This document shows positions 20,967-31,559 of a stretch of DNA of 36,924 nt, one piece after another. The notes beneath the pieces are model-generated. The model was not told the DNA's origin. It saw only the letters and a list, made by a program, of their open reading frames with translations, and searched no databases. How positions within the stretch are numbered: the stretch's first letter is position 1; each line of letters begins with the position of its first letter. This DNA is from Cochliopodium minus (Eukaryota; Discosea; Himatismenida; Cochliopodiidae). Where the stretch lies: positions 1-36,924 of the forward strand of contig JAMYWO010000275.1 of assembly GCA_024220525.1 (NCBI GenBank), read 5' to 3'. The position numbers were made by a program, and so were the translations under genes.

Positions 20967-22958
20967 ATGAAAAAAGAATCTAAGAGAAAAAAGAATCTAA
21001 GAGAAAAAACCATAGATGAACTAATTGAAATTATAGAAAATAATGATTTCAAACAGAAAAGAAAATTAAGTATAACTGATTTTTGCCCTTCAATAAAAAC
21101 ATTAACAGACAGGCTGAAATATGAAAAAATGGATCATACATTTACCGAGTTGGCTAATCAAATAACACAAGAATTGGCATCAAATTCTTCAAAATTAGAG
21201 CACATTGATTATGAAATTTCAGGTAAATAATGATCTTTTGATTTAAATTATATTAATGTTTGAAATTTGCAGAGGCACCAGGAGTGATGAAAAAAGTTAA
21301 GCTTTACAGTGATGATGAAATTGAGATAAGAGCTCATTTATTTCTCAACATAACTGAAACTCTTACACACGATCATGGACAACCTTTCATTAGCATATGT
21401 ATTGATGGAGAATATGATCACTTGATAGAAAATGAAAAAAATAATTTAAATTCAACAATCTTCGAACATGTAAGAATACCAGGAGGATATATTACAGAGA
21501 CAAGAGAAAAAAAAGGCAAAGAAATTGTTTGCAATGCAAAACATAGCTTGATAAAGGGACAAAGTTTATTTGTTCACCAAGATTGCCTTCATCGAGTAGA
21601 AAAGAAAAACTCTGCTTCAACAACCACTATTGTCATTCGTGGAAAGAAATCGAAAGAATCTTCCAGTTTCTTTTCTGATAAAAAAAACCCAGAGTTGCCC
21701 TCAACTCAAGATAAACTTATTGAAAAGTCAGAAGAGAAAAAGGTTATGAAAATGTTGATAGAAAAGTTGCACGATTTTCATGAAAATAAATCTCTTTTTA
21801 TGCTTCTTTCAGATCTTATTTCACAACAACAGTCCAAAGTTGAATACAAAGATTTTCTAAAAATTCTTTCATTCGTGTGCTGTTTGTTGATAAGCGTCGA
21901 AGGGGGGTTTGTTAAACATAACGAAAATTGGGGTTTTTTAAGAATTGGCCGCATTTTTCATATCATCAGCAAACATCTCGATTTTCCTGTTTTCACCCAA
22001 AGTTCTTTCGAAAAAGCTTTAAAAATTGACTTTATTGGGAAAATCAACAAAAACCCCTATTTGGATTATTACAATGTTTTTTGTCTTTCTCAACTCCCTT
22101 GGTATGATGAAATCAAAGAGGATATTCTACTCTTGCAATACGAATTTGAAAAATTTAAGGAAAAATATTTTTATGAAAGTTTTGAAGATTTCATTGATAA
22201 AATGCACAAAATTTGTGAAAAAAACTCAGTTTTCTTTAACAAGGAAGAGTTCACAAATTGCCTTCGATATTTTATGCCTGGATGCTCAATTTGTGAGAAA
22301 ATTGTTTCTCGAAGTGATTTTTCTCAATCAAAGTTTGATTGTCAAATTTGTATTCAAAAATACTGCAGTTTTAACTGTGCAACCAAGTGTCCACACAACG
22401 GAGGTAAACAATGAATGTTTTTTTTAGTCATTTTATATCAGTAAAAATAAACAAAAATAAAATCTAATTAAATAGATATAGGAAAGAACAAAAAAAAATT
22501 AGTTTTGAGATATGCTGATCAAATGTTAAAGGAAGGAAGAATTTTGATGGGTTTGAAAAACCTTTTTTTTTTCTTATTTATTAAATTTTATAATTCTTTT
22601 AGAACAAAAAAAATTTAAAGAAGCACTCCAAAAATACACATATGCTCTCGAAGAAATCTGTGAGACCCAAGAAACAATTCAAACCAAAGAAAAGAAAAAA
22701 GAGTTGTATCTGTATTTGGCCCAAACTTGCTTTGTATTAACCCCTCTTTATTATATTTTTATTAAATTAATTACATCTTGATTTTTAGAATCTCCAAGAT
22801 TATCAACAAACTATCCAATATTGTAAAGAGTTAATCTCCATTAATCCTAAGAATCCTCAAGCTTTTTACACAAGAGCTAAAGCTTTTGCTTGTTTAAGTC
22901 TTAAGAATGAAGCTGTGGTTGATATGAAAGAAGCTTTAAGATTGAATCCTCAAAATAA
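20967..22958 (+). CDS. Cupin-like, MYND-like zinc finger and TPR protein; last exon cut by assembly gap
   Basis: Exons are 20967-21222, 21273-22403, 22476-22550, 22603-22733 and 22789 into the gap, all in phase. The N-terminal 85 residues are charged and helical. A cupin-like barrel follows (THDHGQPFISICIDGEYDHLI ... GQSLFVHQDCLHRVE ... TTTIVIRGKK). A helical middle region precedes a cysteine cluster CSICEKIV ... CQICIQKYCSFNC ... CPH, close to a MYND finger (C-x2-C, C-x2-C, YCS-x2-C, H). The final exons give TPR helices (LQKYTYALEEI, LYLYLAQTCF, NLQDYQQTIQYCKELI, PKNPQAFYTRAKAFACL) like those of FKBP-type co-chaperones. The remaining about 12 residues can be inferred from the copy at 1-1330. 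Function unknown; a co-chaperone-type scaffold is one idea. An A run precedes the ATG. Confidence 0.75.
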
Positions 22959-23533
22959 NNNNNNNNNNNNNNNNNNNNNNNNNNNNNNNNNNNNNNNNNN
23001 NNNNNNNNNNNNNNNNNNNNNNNNNNNNNNNNNNNNNNNNNNNNNNNNNNNNNNNNNNNNNNNNNNNNNNNNNNNNNNNNNNNNNNNNNNNNNNNNNNNN
23101 NNNNNNNNNNNNNNNNNNNNNNNNNNNNNNNNNNNNNNNNNNNNNNNNNNNNNNNNNNNNNNNNNNNNNNNNNNNNNNNNNNNNNNNNNNNNNNNNNNNN
23201 NNNNNNNNNNNNNNNNNNNNNNNNNNNNNNNNNNNNNNNNNNNNNNNNNNNNNNNNNNNNNNNNNNNNNNNNNNNNNNNNNNNNNNNNNNNNNNNNNNNN
23301 NNNNNNNNNNNNNNNNNNNNNNNNNNNNNNNNNNNNNNNNNNNNNNNNNNNNNNNNNNNNNNNNNNNNNNNNNNNNNNNNNNNNNNNNNNNNNNNNNNNN
23401 NNNNNNNNNNNNNNNNNNNNNNNNNNNNNNNNNNNNNNNNNNNNNNNNNNNNNNNNNNNNNNNNNNNNNNNNNNNNNNNNNNNNNNNNNNNNNNNNNNNN
23501 NNNNNNNNNNNNNNNNNNNNNNNNNNNNNNNNN
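22959..23533. other. Assembly gap (575 N)
   Basis: The gap lies inside the last exon of the cupin/MYND/TPR gene and hides its stop codon and the beginning of the gene that ends at 23610. Confidence 0.99.
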
Positions 23534-23610
23534 CCCAAATGCCAAAATACAAGGATATCTCTGATGGTTATGACTATGTCACTTGGGCAAACAATACTTT
23601 TGGAAATTAA
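23534..23610 (+). CDS. 3' end of an unidentified gene emerging from the gap
   Basis: An open frame from the gap edge reads PKYKDISDGYDYVTWANNTFGN and ends with TAA. The aromatic, acidic C-terminus looks like genuine coding sequence, but too little is visible to name it. It converges on the mL49 gene. Confidence 0.4.
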
Positions 23611-23776
23611 GAAATATATAAAAATAAACTACGTCAAAATATATAAAAAATTATTGATTTATCTCTTTTGTTTTCATGATATTGAAATCATGATGACATG
23701 CCAAGAAATACAAAAAAAAAAGCCTTTTTATATTTTTGTAAATTGGTTTTTATTTGATTCTTTCTGATTATATATT

Positions 23777-24345
23777 TTAAAATCCCAATCCTCTCAACCA
23801 TTCTTTGCAGAGAATATATTTATCTCCATGGATCACCAATTTGCCCACTTTTTCTTCTATTACACTATCTCCAACCACCTTCTTTAATTCTGATTTTATT
23901 TCCTAAATATTTATAACAAAATAAAAAATATATTATCAAGATGGAAAAGATTTACATCAACATTTCCCACATATTTTCTGATTATTGTGGTTATCTTCGA
24001 TCTTCTATACTTATAATCTCTATATACTGGTATATTCCCAGTCTTTGATCTATAAAATTGAAATGGGAGATGTTCAGTACCACCTTGAGGGGGCATCCAG
24101 CCAGATGGGGTAGTTGGGATGACTTCTTTGATAGGATATTTTAATTTTTCAACAGGTATTGTTTGGGTGGTCTCAAGGTTATCTTGTTTCAAAAGATTCT
24201 TCCATCCTTTGGGGTGAAAATCCTCTTTTCTATGTCTTTTGAGATTTAAGGTTGTGGTATGGAAGAAATTAATGCTGAATAATTTGGTTGTATCTTTAAA
24301 AGTCTTAAAATTATTCTTTTTATTGAGCACACAAAGATTTTTCAT
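23777..24345 (-). CDS. MRPL49: Mitochondrial large ribosomal subunit protein mL49 (Img2 family), 2 exons
   Basis: Exons are 24345-23956 and 23902-23777, giving about 171 residues. The C-terminal half carries the family signature: LPFQFYRSKTGNIPVYRDYK, TTIIRKYVG, then in exon 2 an alpha-beta unit IKSELKKVVGD ... KLVIHGDKYILCKEWLRGLGF, matching the usual end of mL49/Img2 proteins. The basic first about 40 residues, rich in N, K, T and F, could be a mitochondrial targeting sequence. The protein belongs to the mitoribosome large subunit, so this organism should still translate mitochondrial mRNAs. The ATG is preceded on its own strand by about 16 A. Length is normal for the family. I am confident of this call. 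Confidence 0.85.
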
Positions 24346-24943
24346 TTTTTTTTTTTTTTTTGAATAAAAGAATCACCAGTTTGAAAATATCATTTGAGGA
24401 ATTGATTTTTTACTTTTATTGGGTATTTCAATTCAATGCTTTTCAATTGGTTTCATTTTATCTTCTTCTTGGATACCATCCACATTTATAACAAGAATTA
24501 TTCATGATGTTTTAGGAATCCACTTTTATAAAGTCGAAGTGCATTTGTTTGGTTGCTATATTGGTTTGATGTCACAATATGACAGATTCGGTGGATTTCT
24601 ATGATTGGTACTTTGAAGGGATCAAAAAAGTTTCAATCTTCACGATTCTCATTTGATTTTTTATAATAATTGTGAAAAAAACAATTTTGAGGAGAATAGA
24701 ATTTCTCTATCTTTATTTTCATATTCAGCTGAATAATCTGATTATTCCATTAAAAAATTCAAAATAATCTTGTGATTATTTTTTTTATGTAAAAATTAAT
24801 CTCACAAAGTGAATTAATCATCATCATTTATTTTGGATATATCTAAAGTTGATTAAAATTTGTGACAAAGAAAGAAAAGATTATTATTAGAATTATAGGG
24901 TTTTTATTCTTTCATAAATTTCACTTTTTGAACTTTCATAAAT
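24346..24943. other. Intergenic region, no gene seen
   Basis: About 600 bases lie between the start of mL49 and the end of the LRR gene, both on the minus strand. It presumably holds the mL49 promoter and the LRR 3' region. A short plus-strand frame at 24419-24604 has no domain and no splice context. Confidence 0.4.
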
Positions 24944-27900
24944 TTAATTTGTTTTGAAAGCAATCTTCAAAATGTGTTGCAACAATCTTCTTGGAAAGAA
25001 AATTTTGGATCTCTTAAAATACAACAACACATAAAGAGAAGTATTTTGTTTGGAATAATCTCTTGAAATTTTCAAGCTAGAAAAATTGCAAATATGGTTG
25101 AAAGTGATACTCAAAAAGACATCCAAACCAAGATATTGTTTGTGAAATTTTTGAGGAATGAAATTTAAAATTCTTGTGTCTCCCAATAGTTCAACCCTCA
25201 TTTTAGGCCAGTTCTTGGAAATGTTTTGGTGCAAATCAGAATTGATGACTTCAAGGAGAACTTTTTCTTGAACAAACTCGTCTGTTTGCATCTTTTCAAG
25301 AATCTTGAAGAGAAGAGATTTGTTGGGATGTTTGTTGACTTTCAGAGCAAACTCTTTTTTGACCTTGTAGCGTTCTTTGACTTCAATCAACATCAAAGTG
25401 TCTCTTACCTAAAAATTTCAAATTAAAAAATGTTATAAGAAAAAAGAAAAAAAAAAAAAGCGAGTTACGAAATTGATATGTTTTTGTCCATAAACTTTAA
25501 TTGCAGATTTTAGTTTTTCGTAAAACTGAAGAATATATTCCTTGAATTCATCTAATACACTAATAATGGAAGGCGGCTGTGATCTTCTCTGTGTTAGGTT
25601 GAGAGCCAATGAATGTTCGAGATCATCAGAAACCAAAAGTTTTTGTTTTTTCTGGTATGAGTCAATCTCTCTACAATTTTGCAAATTGAGTTCATTGATG
25701 TTGACTTTGTTGATACTATCAATCCAATCAATTTTGATGTTACAATCTAAAAGAAAATAATAATTTTTTTTTTAGCAAAGTAAACCCAAAAATGAATAAA
25801 AATAGTTTACAATTCAGTTTGATTGTTTTGATCGAAGGAAGATTGATCAAATATTTTGTAAATTCTTCAGTGAAAGTATCATCATTTTGCAAATGAAAAT
25901 AGACCAATTTGGGTAAATCAATTTCTTTCTTCTCAAGATTTTGACAAAGTTCACCAAGTTTTATCTCGTTAACATCCCAAGATACCAGAGATTTTGCAGA
26001 TGAAAAGATCTTGTTGATATCTGTCAAATCTGTTTTCAAATGAGATAATTTTGGGAATTTAGAGATTGCAGAAAGATCGTTCAAATTGAAACATCCAAAG
26101 AGATCTAAATGAGATAAGAATGGTAATTGTGAGAGAACTTCGATTGTGGAATTATCAACAAAAAGACCCGAAAGTGAAACAGATAAAAGTTGTGTTAATT
26201 GAGAAATGAACTTCCTAAAATTTTTTTGAAAGTAATAAAGAATTGAAGATTAAAAAAACATTTTTTTTCAAATTAAGAAAGTAGAAAAAAGCAATAAAAA
26301 ATGAAAAAAAAAAATAAAAAAAATTAAATTTACCAATCCTGAATATTGTGTTCGACATGATATTCAAAAATAGTGAGATGTTTCAAATGTTGGAAACTAG
26401 AAAGGAAAGAATAATCAACCCTTTTGTTTTCTTCTGTTACTTCCTCTTCTTCTTGATGCTCGACTCCCTCACTATTGGCGCTATCTTTTACAGGACTTCT
26501 CTTTTCGGGAGAAAGTTGGGACATGACGAGTTGGAGAGATCTCAAATTGGTGAGATGAGACAAGTTATCAGCTATGATCAATTCTCCTTTTTGAAAGTAA
26601 TGAAGAGATTCAAGAGTGCTAGGAAACACAACATTTTCATATGATAAAGGTTGGACTGTATTGTATTCTCTGTAATAGTAATTGTTGTTGCTCTCGGATT
26701 TTAGATACAAATGTTTCAATTTTGGGAAGAAGTTTTTGTCTTTTTGGAAGAAATGATCCAATAAACACTGTTTGACGTGCATTTCTAGCGTTTCAAGGTT
26801 TACAAAAGGATGAAATTCAGGAAGACTGAACATTTTGGGCAAGAAGTCCTTGATAGTTTCCACTTTAATTGAATAGCAAGGCCACCCTCTAAACTCTTTC
26901 AAGTTTTTAAACTTTCCAAGTTTAGAAAAGAAAGAGCTTTCTAAACTTACCTCATCACGCATATGGTGAGACAGATGAAGTACTTGAAGCGAATCATAAA
27001 ATGGAAATTCATTTTTGGGGTCTTTTAAGATAAGCGTGCCATTAAATTTTAGAGTATGCAACTGACTGAAAGTACTGAAGGTTTTTATTGAAAAATCTTC
27101 ATATCCATTGTTTATCTCCAAACTCCTCAGATTGGTTGATTTAACATTCATGCTAGTATTATTATTAATTCTAAATTTCTCTAGTTTCTCCAATTTTTCA
27201 ATCTGTCCCTTTGTCAAACTCCCATTATTAGCTAAAAATGTTTTTAGTTCAGGATTCAATTTGGAAGTGCCAGAAAATCTATTTTTATTGTTACAAATAA
27301 TTTTTTCCAAAAATTTGCAAGACTCGAGAATTGGTTCCCAAACTAAACAACAAATAAATTTAGATGAAATTTTATTTTTTATTGATTTTTTTTTTTATAT
27401 TTGATTATTTAAATATTTTTTAGGAAAAAAAATTTAATTTATTTTATTTGATTTTTGCTATATAATCAAGTTTTTTGCTTTATTGGAATCAGAATTACCA
27501 TCAACTTTGTGAACTTTTAATTTTTTCAAGTTTTTTAAACCCACCAAACTGCTACTTTTGATAACTTTTGCTCTTGACATCAGCACCAACTCTTCTAAAT
27601 TCTCAAAGTTTGAGATGAAATGTACCGTGTGTTTTGTGATATGTGAATCTTTTAATTTGAGGACTTTCAACTTTTTTGTAATGTTGGAGTGACTGAGTTG
27701 ATAAAAAAAATAATCATCTACACTTGATAAACTTAAATCCAAGTATTCCAAGTTTGGAGGAAGTCCCAATTTCCAATCTACACAACTTGAAACCAAATTT
27801 TTTGCATTTCTCTTTTTATGATTTTTTTTGCGTTTATAAATTTGAAGGAAAATAAATTTATATATTTTTTACAATGATTATTTTTTTGAGAGTGTTTATT

Positions 27901-28096
27901 TTGAAAATTTCTTCTATCATCTCAAAACTTAAATATCCTATCACGATCCCATTTGAATCTTTGAGTGGTTTGGGAACATTAATCTCGTGATTGAAATTTG
28001 CATTGAAATGAGCAAATACTTGGAAAGAAATACTTTCAATATCAATCAGATTCTTAATCTTATCTTCATCCCATTTGTAATCATTTCCTTTCAATT

Positions 28097-28100
<4 letters not shown>
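24944..28100 (-). CDS. Leucine-rich-repeat protein, 6 exons
   Basis: Exons are 28100-27873, 27811-27499, 27342-26334, 26214-25811, 25746-25469 and 25408-24944: 2,697 nt, an exact frame, about 898 residues. From about residue 90 to 650 there are irregular leucine-rich repeats, for example PPNLEYLDLSLSSV, KKLKVLKLKDSHI, ENLEELVLMS, LKNLKKLKVHKV, TNLRSLEINN, DSLQVLHLSHH, FPKLKHLYLKSES, LTNLRSLQLVMS and LPFLSHLDLFGC. An acidic insert (HQEEEEVTEENKR) interrupts the repeats near residue 490. The last about 250 residues are non-repeat and basic. No F-box, kinase or transmembrane segment is evident, so it is probably a soluble protein-binding scaffold. The start codon is preceded by an uninterrupted run of about 47 A on the coding strand. 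Confidence 0.8.

Positions 28101-28147
<47 letters not shown>
28100..28147 (-). repeat. Poly(A) leader (48 T on the plus strand) abutting the LRR start codon
   Basis: The plus strand shows 48 consecutive T. The first belongs to the reversed ATG, so about 47 A directly precede the start codon. Length in such a tract is prone to sequencing error. Confidence 0.9.
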
Positions 28148-28148
<1 letters not shown>

Positions 28149-28322
28149 TATTAATAAAGTTTAATTTTTAAATTCAATTTCTCTTATTTTTCTCAAAACT
28201 TTTAATAGATCCAAAAAGAAAATCAACCAAAAATATTTGATTTTCCTCATGAATGAAGGAATTTTTAAAACAATTTTTTGGACAATTTTTTTTTCAAATT
28301 AAAAACTTTTTGATTTTTCAAA

Positions 28323-30199
28323 TTAAAATTTTCCATATTTTTTCTCAAAAGCCTCAAAGGCAGACTTAAAAGCCAAAATGGGAGCCCTAGAAAAGCCTCT
28401 ACCAATGACTCTGTGACCAGAATCCTTGTGGGTGATACCAGTATCTATCCAAGGCTCAAAGTTTTGATCAACAACCTTTTTGATGTCAATACCAATAGGA
28501 TTACCAGCAAAATCAAAGACAGGGATTTGAAAGAGCTTGCTTCTGTCTGTGGTAATTGTTTCGTTTTCTTGAGTGATTTTGGTGATTTTTTCGTAATTAG
28601 CAGGAAGACCCTTGATGAAAGCAGGAGCACCTTGGAGGATGAATGCTCCAAAACCGGCTGCTTCGGTGATGGCACTGTCTCCCATATCTCTACCTACGTC
28701 AGATTGTTTGTAGTTTCCAAAGAAGTGTCCTTCAGGATAAGGAGCTGGTGCAGTAAACCTTTACAAAAAAAATTAATTTAAAATTAAATAAAATTAATTT
28801 ATTATAACAAAATTTACCATTGGTCTCCCAATCCAGAGACTCTCAAACCAAATTCGTGACCGTTTCTTGTCTTCAAAAAAAAAAAAAATAGTTAACATTA
28901 ATTCAAAAAAAAAGAAAAAGATGATATTGTTACCATGCAAGAAACGATTGTAGAGTACTCAATATTGTAAATAGGATCGAGAATGGCCTTACCTGTACAA
29001 GAAAAATACTTTATAAAAAAAAAACCGGAAATTAAATTTAAATTAAAAGATTACCGATACACATGACGAGACCCAAAGGAGCTCTAACACCAGAACCAGT
29101 AGCAAAGTTCTTATAGTTAAACCACTCCAAAATAGGGATGATTTTATTGTTAGGAACACCTGCTTGCAACATGCCGAGTGCGAACTCACTAGAGAGCAAG
29201 GAGCAGAGTGCATCATTTCTGTTGTGTGCTTCGTCACCCATTTCCAAAGCCTTTTGCAAAGCAAAGTTGAGATCAATAGGTCCTCTTTTTTTCAATCCAA
29301 GACTGAGTGATGGCGCCACTCCATCTCTCCACCATTTAATATCTATCAAAATTATTTGATTTTTTTGTGAGTGTGAAAAAAGATTTAATAAAGAATAAGA
29401 GAGAATAAATAATAAATTATGAAATGGAAAAAAAATATAAATATGAAATTTTTTTTTTGTTCGTAAAATTTCACTCCAAATTGTATTCAATTTTTCTTTG
29501 TTCAAAAGGATTTGGTAAAAAATTTTTTTTTACCTTCAATATTGTTAAAATCTCCAAATTGTTGGGCAAGATCTATTTATTTTTAATCGATTATTTAATA
29601 ATATAAAGTTTTATAATTTACCAGCAGGTCTAGAATATACAGTATGTTTGAAGGTAGTATTTTCAACAACAAACAATGGAAATGATGGTGAAATAGTACC
29701 TATGACATTAAAAGGATATATTTAAATAAAGGTTCAAATTCTTTTTTTTCTTTACCAGCCATAGGACCTGCAGAATTGTGATGATGATTGGGTTCAAAGT
29801 CTACTTCTCCTCTTTCACATAATTGATATGCTTCTTCTGGTGTGTTTGCCCATCCTTCAAAGATGCAAATACCTTGAACAGCTCCCTTTTGAGCATTTCC
29901 CATATTCTTCCAATTAACTGGAGGACCAGAAAGCAATACTAATTTTCTATTCTTATCATTGAGAGCAGGGATCACTTCCTTTGCAGGTCTGATATCCTTT
30001 AAAATAATCTTTGCACTGTTCATTCTATTGATGGCTTCCTTATTTGCATTTTCTACCTTAGATGCCAAAGTGGAATACATATTGTAGGTTGTCCATTTCA
30101 ATTTGTCAAATTTGATTGTTTTAAATACTTTCTTTTGGCTATATATAAAGAATTATTGATTTCCTTTATGAAAAAAAATTGGGTTTACTTTTTGAACAT
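28323..30199 (-). CDS. DUF1116 family protein (AllG/YlbE-like, oxamate carbamoyltransferase subunit family), 8 exons
   Basis: Exons are 30199-30189, 30138-29756, 29699-29622, 29572-29534, 29342-29055, 28992-28934, 28870-28818 and 28758-28323: 1,347 nt, an exact frame, 448 residues, close to the bacterial family length. Family motifs run the whole protein: SGPPVNWKNMGNAQKGAVQG, EGWANTPEEA, PNHHHNSAGPMAGTISPSFP, GVAPSLSLGLKKRGPIDLN, MGDEAHNRNDA, SGLGDQWFTAPAPYPEGHFF, MGDSAITEAAGFGAF and INTG-like WIDTGITHKDSGHRVIGRG. In Escherichia coli the relative AllG (YlbE) works with AllF (FdrA) and AllH in carbamoyl transfer from oxalurate during anaerobic allantoin use. No AllF or AllH partner is visible in this window, so the reaction here is inferred. 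Seven introns show that this is a resident eukaryotic gene, not bacterial contamination. Exon 1 codes for under four residues. Confidence 0.85.
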
Positions 30200-30363
30200 T
30201 GTTTCTATTTTAATTTTTTTTTTATTTTTATTTGATTTAAATATTGTTTCCTTCATGTATAAATGATTTTTTAAGTATAATGAAGGATGAGGAAAAAAAA
30301 AAGTTATTTGAACTGTAGAAAGCAAAATCGAAATAATTTTCAAAAATGAAAAATAAAATTTAA

Positions 30364-31302
30364 TTATTTGTTGGAATAGACTTGAAAATTCATATTGGGA
30401 TTGAATTGTTGAGAAGGAAGATTGGGATTATAGGGAGGGATATAATACGATTGTTGCTGAGTAGGGATATTAGGACTGGTGTTGTAGATGAATTGGGAAT
30501 TAGGATCATATTGGTTATGATCGATGTGAGTGTTGTTGGTATATATGATTTGGGGTTGTTGCATTTGGAGGTTAGTTAATTGAGGGACATTCATGTCAGG
30601 ATAAAATTGAGGGGAAACCTGTTGATTGATGAGATTTCCATCATTGATTTGTGGTTGCATGGTATACATGATTGGTGCATTATTGTTGATTGGAACATAG
30701 ATAGGTTGATTGATCATCATTTGTTGCTGTTGATTGATCATTTGTTGATTGTTAATTTGGCTTTTGGGAACATTTTGATTCATGATAGGTACAGTGATAG
30801 TATTATTGTTGTTCATGTTTGATGTTTTTTTAACTAAATAATATAAGAGTTTGTTCATGAATAATATTTTATAATTAGCTGATGAAAAAAAATTTTGAAT
30901 AGATTGAATATACCCAAAAAAGAAGAATAATTGTTCAATGCTGTTGCAAATCGCTTAGCATTCTCCATTGTATTGAATCTGAAATAATAGGTTTGATTGG
31001 TGACCTCATCATCGAAGCACATCCAATTATATCTTTGTTTGTATTGATCAATGGTCTTGAAATTTTTTAATTTTGCCAAGTCCATGTTTATCACAACATT
31101 GTTCTAAAAATTAAATCGAAAATTTAATAAAACATAATTGGGGTGCAAAAAAGAATCAATTTACTTTATTGAATCCTTCCAATCTTCCTGATTGAAGGCC
31201 AGCCTTAAATTTGATTTCAAGGCCACTTTCATTATAACAAAAGAGTTCAATTTCCCTTTGGTCTCCATATTTAATTTTATTGTAATCTGTGAAAAGATTC
31301 AT
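30364..31302 (-). CDS. EVH1-like (WH1/PH-fold) domain with Q/N-rich tail, 3 exons
   Basis: Exons are 31302-31165, 31103-30914 and 30833-30364: 798 nt, an exact frame, 265 residues. The first about 110 residues look like an EVH1/WH1 domain: REIELFCYN, GRLEGFNKNNVVINMDLAKL, then the aromatic strand YNWMCFDDEVTNQTYYFRF and a closing helix MENAKRFATALNNY, as in Ena/VASP proteins. That assignment is moderate because the usual aromatic triad is not certain. Residues 115-265 are a Gln/Asn/Pro-rich, Tyr-rich low-complexity tail (QQQQMMINQ, PQIIYTNN, PPYNPNLP), suited to multivalent binding or condensate behaviour. A cytoskeletal adaptor is likely (inference). The start MNLFTDYNK leaves only a short lead into the domain. 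Confidence 0.65.
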
Positions 31303-31559
31303 TAAAAAGATTTTTCAATTTTTTTTATTATTTGGTAATTAATATTTTTCTGAAAATAAAGCTCTTGATTGATAATTTCCTTTGCTATTTCAATTTCGAC
31401 AATTTTGAATTCAATATAATCCCATGCAAATATCTTTATATTCTTTTTTTCAATTAAGAAAAAGTAAACCACACAAAGTGGTTTTAAAATCAAAATAAAC
31501 ATGAACCTTTGAAAGGAAGAAGATAATACACAATCAAATGAAATAGAAAGGGATATGAG

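Noticed and set aside
22901-23552. Long open frames of about 200 residues on both strands across 22900-23550
   Set aside because: They consist of undetermined bases and carry no information.
24419-24604. Plus-strand hydrophobic frame of 61 residues
   Set aside because: No family resemblance, no A-rich leader and no splice sites; likely chance in an AT-rich spacer.
28323-30199. Bacterial contamination as the source of the DUF1116 and hydrolase genes
   Set aside because: Both genes are interrupted by many GT-AG introns with the same AT-rich character as their neighbours and are continuous with eukaryotic genes.
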